Below, piece by piece: positions 49,825 to 59,734 of a DNA stretch of 64,000 nt. Both the position numbers and the translations under genes were made by a program. The stretch lies in the NCBI RefSeq assembly GCF_048773025.1, contig NC_133540.1, positions 80,851,501-80,915,500 of the forward strand, written 5' to 3'. How positions within the stretch are numbered: position 1 is the first letter of the stretch; each line of letters opens with the position of its first letter. Under the pieces are notes generated by a model. The model ran no database searches. It saw nothing but the letters and a program-made list of their open reading frames with translations, and was not told where the DNA came from. This DNA is from Camelus bactrianus (taxonomy: Eukaryota; Chordata; Mammalia; Artiodactyla; Camelidae).

Positions 49825-49935
49825 TACACACACATATATATATAAATATATATAATAACTGAATCATTTCGCCATACACAAGAAACTAAAGCAACATTGT
49901 AAATCAACTATACTTCAATAACAAAAAAAAGAAAT
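49558..49935 (+). mobile_element. L1 3' UTR, main (sense) segment
   Basis: Starts 'acaaaacagaaacagactca', continues 'actaatggttatcaaagggg' and 'acaaggtcctactgtatagg', and ends 'taaatcaactatacttcaat' plus an A-rich tail. An expanded microsatellite interrupts it. Together with the inverted block at 49407-49557 this is a single truncated and inverted L1 copy. Confidence 0.93.
49767..49856. repeat. (TA)n(CA)n microsatellite inside L1
   Basis: About 20 TA units, then a CA tract with a TA break, then TA again. It arose from the short AT-rich segment in the L1 3' UTR and is likely polymorphic. Confidence 0.95.
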
Positions 49936-50208
49936 AAATTTTGGAACTACTTCTTAAAGACTAGGGCAGCTCTATTTCATTAATGTGTAGTCAAGTTTGA
50001 GGTCATGGGATGAGGAAAGTGAGTATAGCAGCATAGTTTAATCTGAGGATTAGCAGAAGAGTCTGAATGTGACAGTTGAAGTTGGGGTGTTGCTGGTTAT
50101 CGTCTATGAAGTAAATGTTCATGTCATGTAATATTGTGAATCTCTATCTCTGAGGGAATGTTCAAAGAAAGCGAGACCCACTAAATGGTTCTAGACAGGA
50201 AAACAACA

Positions 50209-50395
50209 CAGCTAACCCTTGAACAAAGTGGGGATTGGGGCAGTAATCCTTAGTCACCGTTTCTCTCTATTCATGGTTCCACTTCTGCAGATTTAGTCAA
50301 TCACTAAATGTGTAGTACTATAGCATTTACAATTGAAAACTATTCGCCTATAAGTGGTCCTAAACAGTTCACACCTGTGTTGAAGAGTTAACTGT
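50209..50395 (+). mobile_element. Tigger/pogo-like MITE
   Basis: The ends are inverted repeats: 'cagctaacccttgaacaaag' at the left and 'gtgttgaagagttaactg' at the right, which reverse-complements to 'cagttaactcttcaacac'. The inner text 'cctataagtggtcctaaaca' with 'gttcacacc' matches the common eutherian repeat whose end reads 'cagttgacccttgaacaa'. It is internally deleted to about 190 bp and has no coding capacity. A TA lies at the right boundary, as expected for this superfamily, but not clearly at the left. Confidence 0.75.
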
Positions 50396-50950
50396 ACATA
50401 AATGAAGTTCTAGGAGGGGTAGGTATTGGACCCATCAAAAGTTGTGTACCAGGTGGCAGTACCCAACACTGGGTGAGCTGGGATGGCAAATGTTTGCCTG
50501 CTGACAAAGAAGGAACTGGCTCTGTATCACTCCCTATAAGGAACCCTGCAAGACAGTATCCAAACCAGATGTTAGGAGATAAAATGTCCAGTCCAAAAAG
50601 TAGAGGAAAAGGAAAAGAAATACTGGCTCTCTGAAACTACAAATAATGGTAGCCCGAGATATATTCGAACTGGAAAGGAGCTAACATCCAAAGCAGCTTA
50701 ATTTTAAACTTGTCTGAACTTGGCTGGAAGGCTAAAGGAAACAACAAAGAAAAATGAAGCACCCTTCTGAAGAAATAATATAACAGGAAGAAATACTTCT
50801 GCTCTCATTAAAGTAACTGAAGTCCCTCAAGGGCTAGGACATTCAAATTTCTGAAAGGTAAGAATGAGTTTGGGGGAGACCCACACTGCAAAGATATTGC
50901 TTAGATACCAGGCATTATGAATGTCAAAGCTCAAAGCATCTTCAGGTCAG

Positions 50951-51446
50951 ATTTATACAATTGAATACTACTCAGCCATAAAAAAGAATAAAATAATGTC
51001 ATTTGCAGCAACATAGATGGACCTAGAGATTGCCATTCTAAGTGAAGTAAGCCAGAAAGAGAAAGAAAAATACCATATGATATCACTCATATGTGGGATC
51101 TAAAAGAAAGAAAAAAAGAAGACACTAATGAACTCGTCTACAAAATAGAAACAGACTCATAGACAAAGTAAATAATCTTATGGTTACCAAGGGAAAGGCG
51201 GTGGGAAGGGATAAATTTGGGAGTTTGAGATTTGCAAATGTTAGCCACTATATATAAAAACAGATAAAAAATGTATTTCTTATGTACAGCATAGGGAACT
51301 ATATTGAATATCTTATAATAACCTTTAATGAAAAAGAATATGAAAATGAATATATGTATGTATACGTATGACTGGGACATTGTGCTGTGCATCTGAAATT
51401 GACACATTGTAACTGACTGTACTTCAATAATAAATAAATTTTTAAA
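50951..51446 (+). mobile_element. 5'-truncated L1 3' end with target duplication
   Basis: Plus-strand L1 beginning 'atttatacaattgaatacta' and 'ctcagccataaaaaagaata', then 'agcaacatagatggacctag', 'taccatatgatatcactcat' and 'atacgtatgactgggacatt', ending 'gtacttcaataataaataaa' with an A-rich tail. The 18-mer starting 'aaagcatcttcag' flanks it (50933-50950 and 51447-51464) with one mismatch. It is the same L1 lineage as 8160-9130. The 89-codon minus-strand frame here is an antisense accident. Confidence 0.95.
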
Positions 51447-51469
51447 AAAGCATCTTCAGATCAGGTCAG

Positions 51470-52075
51470 AAAACTGCTAATAATGAATCTCCACTTGAGA
51501 CAAAGTAAGGACCAAAAAAATTCCTTCCACTGGATGTGGGATCTTTAGAGTGAAAGGATATAGTCCCAGTCTTTGTGGTGCAGTGCTAAAAGGCCAGGAG
51601 ATTTGACTAAGAACTGGAAAAGTCATAGAGACTAGCAAAAAAAAATAAGGATGGGTCTGTGAATGAACACATTTAATTTGAGGGGTAACTGCTTTAATTG
51701 AGGATTGACTGTTAACAGAAGATCACGGTTGTATCATCATTTAGGAAGGAAATGCTCACAAGCAAAATAAATTAAAAGTGAGATGGATATTAAAATATTA
51801 GAAGAAGAAAGCCTTCAGAAAGCACTGTGGCTGGAGTGACAGTACAATTATCTAGTCATCTATTTATTCAAATTTACTCTTTCAGAAATATCTGTCTTGA
51901 CCTTTTGTGAGAAGGCAATATGATGAGGGGATTCAACTCTGACTATCTCCATTTCAACATGGTACCTGTGGTGTCATCCTAAACTTATTCAGAGACTTCT
52001 CCCAATTAAATTTAAGTGCATAGGTTGTCAATTCTGGAAAACTGGTTCAGACTGGTATCCTGGTGACAGACCCCC
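51470..52075. other. Unrecognised sequence
   Basis: No gene or named repeat recognised. Confidence 0.5.
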
Positions 52076-52079
52076 ACCA

Positions 52080-52755
52080 CGTCCTCCACCTGCCTTCTGT
52101 CTGTAGAAAAACTTTAGTCAAGGAATAAACTTCATCAAAGAAGTGAGATAATGTAGAAGCAAAAGAAAGCAAATTGTTAGGCAATTAGATAGAAATGAGC
52201 ACCCGGCAGCAAAGGGAGAAAGGGAGTGGGAGCAACCCAGAAAATAACAGTATGCCTGTGCTCAGGGTAAGGGGATTCAAAATCTTTTATGTTCTATAAA
52301 CGATGTCCAGCAAAGAAGCTGGCCAAAATCAAATGCTGCTGCTGCACAGTAGAGAGAAGGACCTGGCTTAACTTGACCAATGCTCATTATAATGTAATTA
52401 ACACTGCAGTCTGAACCCCCTCCCATAGGTTTCTCTGTGTGCATCATGGGTAAGAACATGCATAAAAGAGATGGGTGTACCTAAGCCTGAGCACAAGGAA
52501 TGTGAACTGTCAACCAATCAGCCTGAGCACAAGAAACACGAGCTGTCAGTGAGCTTGAGCACTGAAAGGACTGTGAATCAATCAATCAATCACGAAAATG
52601 CCCCCTTAGCCAAGATATAAGAACAGGAAAAACAAAGGAGCAGTGCCATTTTTCCTCTCTTGGGTTGGCCCACACCCAATTAATTCTCTGGGGTGTACTA
52701 TATATTACTATCTTTTTACTTTACTGATAAAATCTTCTGTTTAAAAATTCATTTT
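52080..52755 (+). mobile_element. LTR-class element, probably ERV1-like (fossil)
   Basis: LTR-like order: 'tgaaccccctcccataggtt', a duplicated 'gcctgagcacaa' unit (about 52487 and 52523) as in LTR enhancer regions, a CCAAT-like 'caaccaatcag', a TATA-like 'gatataagaaca' (about 52614-52625), 'cctctcttgggttggcccac', and an AT-rich 'actgataaaatc' near the end. I see no internal coding region. Both ends are approximate. The repeated 'atcaatcaatcaatca' at 52577 is a simple repeat inside it. Confidence 0.55.
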
Positions 52756-52894
52756 TTTTCAGGTGAAAAAGAACTGGGGTATCTTTTTTCCTCTCCTCCT
52801 GGTAACGAAACAAGACCAAATAGTGACATTTAGTTCCTCCTCAAGGGCTATCGATAATATTCTGAGCCATATCCTTTGTGCTGTTTTATAGATA

Positions 52895-53302
52895 CTGAAA
52901 CCCCCACCAGGTGGAAGAAGTTAACTACATGATGACCAGACTGTAGCCATGACATAAGTTGCCACAATTATGAGAACTGGCCTAAAAGAAATAGGAACAA
53001 ATCGACTCTGGAACTGTGCTTAAAACAATCAATATGATACTGATCAGACCACTGCATTACAAATTTCAAGATTATCATCAGAGCTGCATGTAGCCCCCTC
53101 CCTTCACACATACACTCCTGAAACTCCCCTTTAAAAGCTCTTGCCTATTGACTGTCAGTGGGGAGTCGGCCTTTGGACATGAGTCTACCCTCTCCCCTAG
53201 TTGCTAGCCTCTGAAATAAGGCAAATTTTCCTTTTTACCAAAATTTGCCTCTGGAGTATTGACTTTCCTGTGGTGAATAGGCAGACCTTACTTCGGTAAC
53301 AG
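52895..53302 (+). mobile_element. ERV1-like LTR (fossil)
   Basis: Starts near 'tgaaacccccaccagg', followed by 'gatgaccagactgtagccat', 'tgtagccccctccct', 'cccctttaaaagctcttgcc' (TATA-like 'tttaaaag'), 'ggggagtcggcctttggaca', 'ctctgaaataaggcaaattt' (polyadenylation-like block) and the end 'cttacttcggtaaca'. The 'ttcggtaaca' terminus is typical of gammaretrovirus-like LTRs. I see no clear target duplication. It sits 140 bp from a different LTR. Confidence 0.68.
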
Positions 53303-53369
53303 TGAGACTGATGGTGCTGACTTATTCAATAAATATTTGCTGATGTCTTTTTAACCACTTACACATTCA

Positions 53370-53460
53370 GTGAATGAGTATTGAATGGCTCCTATTTGCT
53401 AGTTATGTTTAGGCATTAAGGAGTCATCTATGAGCAAGATGGTATTAGATTTCATAATGC
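53370..53460 (-). repeat. L2 LINE 3' fragment
   Basis: 'cattcagtgaatgagtattg', 'aatggctcctatttgctagt' and 'taggcattaagg' resemble the reverse complement of the L2 tail ('tatttattgagcacctacta', 'tgtgccaggcac'). It may extend, highly diverged, to about 53700. Confidence 0.55.
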
Positions 53461-53699
53461 ACACAATGGAGCATGCGAGGTAGATAAATTATTCCTTTTG
53501 TAAGCAGTTGAGGAAGGACAGAGGACAAGATCTTCATAGGAGAGGACCTGGTCATGAAATTGAGGAGACAGACTATTGGACAGATCACACAAATATCAAA
53601 ATCAGTAAAACTGGGTCATGAGCAGTATTAGAATAGGTGACAGAGATCCACATGCTAAATCTCCCATGGAAGGAAGAAGAGTGCTTCAAGTGTTGGATG

Positions 53700-55420
53700 C
53701 AGCAAGGAAAGGGAGTAGGTTGTATAGCTTGATGACATGCTGTTTGGAACTACTGTTTACAGTGGAATAAAAGAGACTAATCTAGAAACAATATGGAAGG
53801 AAAGGGATGTTATACCCCAACTCCAGGCCCAGTGGTTCTGAAGGATGGGGAGAGAAAGCCACCAGTTCTTGAAAGAACTGTCAGAAAAGCAGAAAAGAAC
53901 CAGATTTTAGTTAAAGGAAGAAAGTGAAGGGAACCTCAAAATGGATGAGAATAGAGAGGTATTTGCTGATGACTACGTATTCCAGAGGGCAAACTGGAAG
54001 AGTTTAGAAAATGGGAAGGAGTCTGTAAGTTACCATTACTAATTCTGGCATAGAGTGTGTCTAAAGATTAGAGTGTGTGGAATGAGAAGTGGCCTGGGAG
54101 ACCCCTATATCTGTGGTGACCAACATAACCAAGAGGGGCACAGCCAGGCTAGTCCTGATGCCAGCAATGACTATGACACTGAGAGGTTAGAAGGAAGGAG
54201 CAGTGTGGCAGGCACTCCAAACAGCATGCAGCATTCTGGCTGCCCACTTGCCCCTTGCCAAAGGAAGTCTGAAGACAGGTATCTGACCATACAGACACTC
54301 TCTTAATCTTTGCCAATATAATTGTACATGTAAATAATTAGGAATCTTTGATAAATTATATTTGATATAAAAAGAGAAGTAGAGAATAAATTTTTGGCCG
54401 AAGGTGAAGTGTAATCCTGGAGTTAGTTACTGTTTACTTTTTCAGATGCATTTCAGTCTTCTTCAGCAAAAGGTGAGCCTTCCCCTAGTTCTTCCAAGAG
54501 GAAATACAAAGAAGCAGTAGTTAACATATTGTAAGGATCCTTGAAAGTGGAAAATAGTACTGTTTTTATAACTACTGTCTGTTCCCTGAACGGCAGCCAC
54601 CAGCTTGAGTCCAACGGGATACAAAGACAAAATCAGCAACTCTAAGGAGAAACCTTATTTTCCCTTTACTTATATCCTTGCCTCAAGTCAGTAAACTAGG
54701 AACTTGAGCACTTTTACTGGTAATGACAAAAAAGAGCATTACCCTCTAGATCTCACTCACTCCCCTCCAAAAGAGAATTTTCTCTTCTTATTGGTAAGAG
54801 AAAAGAGAGTCCTGCATATTCATGGTCTTTGACCTTTCTTGGCATTGACTGTATGTTGCATGCTTTCTTCTCATTTCTTTGTGATGTCAAGCAATGTACA
54901 CCACGTTTGGTGTCTTATCTGGTTATCCATCTCTCAGTTGCTTCAAATATTGAGAAGAGGAATTGGCTTTCTATCTACCTCACATCCCAATTTAAGGGAT
55001 CATACTCACTTTTTAGATAGGAAAACAGAGATAGTAGATTGTATAACTTAAAATTTGAATCAATGCCTTTTATTTCAAATCCATTGCTCTCTCTTCTACA
55101 TTGTTGTACTTTCATCAGTGAAAAAGAATCAACTATACAAGTATATATTGCATTAAGTAATTGTCAACATACTCAAAAGTGATACTTCTGAATCATCCCA
55201 AGAGTACAGCAGATATAGAAATAGTTTCTAGATTTCCATTCTCATCAAAACACACACAATTTCTTCTAAAGATATTTAAATAATTGTTCAAGTGACCACT
55301 TTTCCTTGGGAACAGTTCCTTCCATGAGATGAGATCCAAAATTATAAATTACCACTAAGGTTTTTACTTGCACCCCTGCCAGGATTCATTTTCCTCTATA
55401 TGAAGTCTTGAAGAACTTTA
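53700..55420. other. Unrecognised sequence, part of it GC-richer than average
   Basis: Between about 53800 and 54300 the base composition is noticeably less AT-rich than its surroundings. It includes an 83-codon plus-strand frame (54055-54306). I see no domain and no convincing exon boundaries. It could be an old unrecognised repeat, a pseudogene scrap or a conserved noncoding block. Confidence 0.4.
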
Positions 55421-55424
55421 TTTG

Positions 55425-55690
55425 TATCCTATTGGTTAAGAGCAGACTCTGAAACCAAACTGGATTCAAATCCCAGATTGGCCAAGAGTTAGCTGGATCA
55501 GCTTGGGCTACTTTCTTAATCTCTCTATCCTTCAATTTTTCATCTAAAATAAAATGAATAATGCTATTATCCATGTCAGAGGGTTGCTGTGAAGACTGAA
55601 TGAGCTGAATATATGTAAAATGCTTAGAAGGCTCCTGGGCACATAAAAATCACTATGGAAATACTGCTATTATCACTATCTTTCTCTCTT
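55425..55690 (+). repeat. Nearly full-length MIR SINE
   Basis: All MIR blocks are visible in order: 'attggttaagagcagactct', 'ggattcaaatcccagattgg' (B-box region), 'gagttagctggatcagcttg', 'ctttcttaatctctctatcc', 'aaaatgaataatgctattat', 'gggttgctgtgaagactgaa' and 'atgtaaaatgcttagaaggc'. Confidence 0.95.
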
Positions 55691-55834
55691 GTTGATTTTA
55701 CCTTAAGTTTCTTAGGACATCTACATGTATTTCTCTTACCAGTTTACATAAAAGAACTTTGCTATCTGTGGTTTTAGCACTCCTGGTTGAGACTAACTTT
55801 ATCATCTTGTTTAGGTATCATTAACATTAATAAA

Positions 55835-55965
55835 TGTATTTACTCAACAATTGTTTGTTGAGTGCTTCTTATGTGCCATGATTTGTTACATTACTGCTGA
55901 ACACAACCGTGCCTACCCTCTAGGATTTTATGTTCAAGTAAGGAAGATGGTTAGTAATCTGCAAG
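55835..55965 (-). repeat. L2 LINE 3' end
   Basis: 'gtttgttgagtgcttcttat', 'gtgccatgatttg', 'ctgctgaacacaaccgtgcc' and 'taccctctaggattttatgt' follow the reverse complement of the L2 3' UTR. Confidence 0.8.
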
Positions 55966-56261
55966 TTTTAGGAAATAGAAATTTGAATACCACAGAGTAT
56001 GAGATAGATGCAGAAAGGCTTAATTAGAATTCAAATGTCTGGCATCGCTATTTCAATTTCACCTTTTCAAATTTGGCATTCAATACTGCCTAGATTTTAT
56101 TTTAAAAATTATTAGCTATGGTGACCATTCTTAATTTGGATTTTCCTGAAATTTCTCATTATTTGATTTAACGAGGATCTACCCTATTAAATTCTCTCCC
56201 TGTCCTTTGATCCTTTCTTTGGTTCTAAAATCGTCCCTGGTCAGTAGACACATGTTGAATG

Positions 56262-56303
56262 AATAAATGGCTATTTTGCTTAAAATAAATGGCTATTTTG
56301 CTT
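56262..56303. repeat. Perfect 20-bp tandem duplication
   Basis: The 20-mer 'aataaatggctattttgctt' occurs at 56262-56281 and 56284-56303, separated by two bases, without mismatch. Confidence 0.95.
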
Positions 56304-57672
56304 GTCTTATTAGCACTGAGTTGCCTACACTGAAAACAGCAATTAGCTTGATTCACAGTGTTACAATGAATCTAACTAAACCAATTTTCTCCATTGCAAT
56401 TATAGGTCCTAGAGCACACAGGACACTTGTAAGGAACTTTCCATATTCTGAAGAGTAAACAGTACTCACTGTTTCCTTGCTACTCGGATAGTGATAAATA
56501 ACAAGTAAGAGAGAAAAACAAAGCAAAACAAAGAGACAACAACTGTCTGAAATGGTCACTGTGTGATGAACCCAGAGGAATTCTCTTTAGTTGCAAAAGT
56601 ATCTACTATATTTACAATATTACCATAAAATAGTAAAACTACAGTTAAGGAGCAACACATTACGTAGTTTAATATCACTAGAATATACATAAATCTATAA
56701 TGCATGTCATATCTTTTACTGGAAAATCCCACTGACATTCTAAAGAATTTTTGAAAATCTTTGAGGAAACATCAAGTGAAAGAAGAGGTCTGAATGTGCA
56801 AAATTAATAACGTTAAGTTCAGTGAGGGCTGCTGGTTCAGGAGCTGAAGTTGGAGAGCTTTTGAAGTCTACATAATAAATGTAACAGCTAAGAGTTTACT
56901 CAGCCACCTGGGGGCTGAGCTGGAGGTTTCTTGGACTTCACGACTTCTGTGAAGAAGGTGATCTCTTTCAGCTATGACTCAAAATGGACACTGATTACCA
57001 AACCCCACCCCCATCCAGATATTCAGAGATGGAAAACCATTCAGCAACCATAGCACAAGTCAGAGAGAGAACAAGAAGTGTCAAGACATGAGCAGCAGAG
57101 GAGAAGTTAATGTCACATAAAGAATATGGACATTCGGTAGAAGCTGCACTGGAAAAAATAAATAAAAAGTTCTCTTTACAGATGCAGTTCTCTTTACTAA
57201 CGCAGACAGAATGTATCATGTGAACTTCAATTAGTTGTAAACTGACTAAACATTCCCCAAACTTGATGTACCAGCCCAGAGAAGACGAGGAGTTTCTTCT
57301 GATACAGCAGTTATGGGTGAGTCAGACAGGGGACATACCGAAGAGATGTGGAAAGGTCTAGAGCCATGATAAGAAAGGATTCAATTTATAGAATGTTTGT
57401 ATATTTCAATCACTTACTCTATAGCCACCATCATTAAAAACTGAGATATAAATACATATGTTTTCACAAGTATAAGACAAACATTCATTAAAATTCATTT
57501 TTAAAGTTTTATAATGTTCTACAAATAATACTCTTAAAGACTTCAACTATGAAGATGCCAACATTTTATCATTTCCAAATGAATACTTATTGTTTCCCAA
57601 GTTTTCTTTTTGTTGAATCACAAAACCTTTGCATTTTGTTTCCAATTTCATTCATTGTTATTCAAAACATAC

Positions 57673-57733
57673 ATAGAAGTCATAAAATCACTGGAGAAAA
57701 GGGCCTTTATCAAAAGGCCTTTATGACTTCTAT
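57673..57733. repeat. Perfect inverted repeat with nested arms
   Basis: The 14-mer 'atagaagtcataaa' at 57673-57686 is exactly inverted at 57720-57733 ('tttatgacttctat'). Inside the spacer lies a second inverted pair, 'ggccttt' and 'aaaggcc'. The whole could extrude as a cruciform or be the ends of a tiny MITE. I see no adjoining target duplication. Confidence 0.85.
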
Positions 57734-58044
57734 TAATAGGATTAATTAGCAATGCTATACTTTATACTTTACCTAGTTAATAGCTTCTTGGATATTTACT
57801 CTTTTATATCTTTATGTACTATGTCAAGGTTTATTCCAGGCTTTGTGGCTAAGAAGTATAATTTATTTTATATATCTAATATATAATTTTATACATCTTA
57901 TATATAGTATATAAAAGCCATTCTTGTGAATGTATGCTTAGAAATTGTTCAAAGATGGCAGTTACATATCACTATGAATACTTTTTGAACTAAAAAATCC
58001 TTTAGTTCTTTTTTCTTTGCAAGTTAAATATTCTTCAGTCATAA

Positions 58045-58290
58045 AATCTAATATTTTTATTTTTGACTGGAATAGATTGAAATATTGATCTCAATTCATA
58101 CTCCTCACTCCTATGCTGTGACCTCATCATGGGAAAGTCTACTCCCCTATCCCTTGATTTGGGCTTAGCCATGTGACCTGTTTTGATCAACAGGTTGTTA
58201 GTAGACAGGATGTGAACAGTGGTTTGAATTGAGACTGAGTGGTGGAGCGTGACTTCTTCAACTCCAGGAATCCCATGTACATACCAAAGA
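58045..58290 (+). repeat. LTR-like ancient repeat fragment, 5' part (fossil)
   Basis: 'gggaaagtctactcccctat', 'gggcttagccatgtgacctg' and 'ttttgatcaacaggttgtta' with 'gtagacaggatg' follow the 5' half of a mammal-wide LTR-type repeat ('gggctggccatgtgacttgc', 'tttggccaatagaatgttag'). I do not assign a subfamily. The minus-strand frame overlapping it is accidental. Confidence 0.5.
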
Positions 58291-58869
58291 AGCAGAGAGA
58301 GGTTTACCAAGGACAGGGTACCCCCCTGTCACAACACACAAATTTTTCATAGGGCTAAGCTTCCAAATAATTACTGCATTTATATTCAGCCATCAGCATA
58401 GCAGACTAAGCTCTACGATTCATTTTGAATAAATTCATCATTTGTCACGATCACTTAGCCTTACTTCAGAGGCAGTTTGAGCCTCCAGCCCCTCAAGCAT
58501 TACATACCCCTGCTTCTAACCAGTAGATTTTTTTAAATGACAGTTTCACAGCGATCATAATGATATAGAAACACAACTTGAGTTGCTTTATTTCTGCTGT
58601 TGTAAGTGGCCACTTAGAGTTTGTATTTGTGTTAATTTTTTTTAGTTTAAAAAGCAAATATTAAGGAGTAATTTTTTTTTGCTTTAAGGCAAATTTTAGT
58701 TTCTATATAAAATATTTTACTAAATTTGAATATTATTCAATTTATTTTTTAGAAAAAATACAGATTATTACTGATAGGTACATGATTATCTCATGGTTAT
58801 TACTAATTTTTTTTAATTTTAGGGAAGAAGAGTGTTAATAAAGAATCCTTTGGGGATGTCAAATATGGT

Positions 58870-59107
58870 GATAGTTAAATTGCTGAGGGAAGGAGTTCCC
58901 TACAGAGACTTCCTTCAACCTGGGCCCCAGAATGAGGCACCTGTAGAACTGATCATAGCTGCAGCCAATCTGGACCAAAAAATAGCCTGAAGTTCAAGGA
59001 CAGTCAATTCACACCCCAGTGAGTGTGAAAAGACGCTTGCCTTTAGAAGCCCTGAGTGTTGTGATGGTATGTTATTTAGGATTATTGTGGCATTAGTACA
59101 CCAAGAC
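58870..59107 (+). repeat. LTR-like ancient repeat fragment, 3' part (fossil)
   Basis: 'gcagccaatctggaccaaaa', 'agccctgagtgttgtgatgg' and 'tatgttatttaggattattg' with 'tggcattagtacaccaagac' match the 3' end of the same LTR-type repeat ('gccactgagttttggggtgg', 'tttgttacgcagcattattg'). It could belong with the fragment at 58045-58290, separated by later sequence. Confidence 0.5.
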
Positions 59108-59199
59108 ACATACTGTCTTTTCAGACTTTCATTTATTTACTGCTCAAATTGTTTTATCTACCATTTCACCTTACACAATGTCTCAATCACAGAGAGTCT

Positions 59200-59560
59200 G
59201 TTGATTGATTGATACTCAGCTTTAGACTAAGGGGATTTACAATCTGACTGAAGATAGAAAAGCCCACATGGAAAGTTATAACAATGTAGGCACAGTGTGA
59301 TTGGACAAGTTGTGTGCATGTGATGAATGCTACAGAGGTTAAAAGGAGAAAAGAAAACAGTGGATTAATGACCTCTGTGGAAGAAAATATAGAGGAATTG
59401 GTGAAGTCTGTTGAAGAAACACATTTTGGGCTGTATTTAAAGAATTCACTGAATTCAGGATACTGAGAGAATGAGGAAAGGTATGTGCGAAAATAAAGCA
59501 CATAAGACAGGGATAACTGAGCACAGCATTCTTAGGAGTACATGGGTCATGGAGAGGATA
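59200..59560 (-). repeat. Possible diverged L2/CR1-type LINE fragment
   Basis: 'atttacaatctgactgaaga', 'caatgtaggcacagtgtgat' and 'gatgaatgctacagaggtta' loosely follow a reverse-strand LINE pattern ('ttacagtctagtgggggaga', 'atacagtgtgataagtgcta'). Weak. The two antisense frames in this block (59187-59524) are not supported as genes. Confidence 0.35.
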
Positions 59561-59589
59561 TTTTTGAAATAGACCATACTAGGTTTAGG

Positions 59590-59730
59590 CTTTGCCTCTT
59601 GCCTACTGGAGTAAATAAAGGAACATTATCTAACATTTCAGGGCCTTTGTTCTCTGTAAGTGAGCTACTTTCTTAGTGAGATTATTCTGAGGATCAAGTG
59701 GGGTAGGATTACAAACTGAGGTATGGTATG
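59590..59730 (+). repeat. MIR SINE fragment
   Basis: 'cattatctaacatttcaggg', 'cctttgttctctgtaagtga' and 'gagattattctgaggatcaa' match the MIR 3' half. Confidence 0.65.
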
Positions 59731-59734
59731 TTGT

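Larger units (their letters stand above)
55970..58040. other. Unrecognised sequence
   Basis: No gene found. A short tandem duplication and an inverted repeat are listed separately. The block at 56820-57330 is more GC-balanced but matches no gene or repeat I know. Confidence 0.45.

Noticed and set aside
49407-49935. Two independent L1 insertions in opposite orientation
   Set aside because: The two blocks meet at adjacent consensus positions and only one poly(A) end is present, so a single inverted insertion is simpler.
59187-59524. Two overlapping 104- and 61-codon minus-strand frames
   Set aside because: Serine- and phenylalanine-rich translation of AG-rich DNA, with no domain. The block looks more like diverged LINE sequence.
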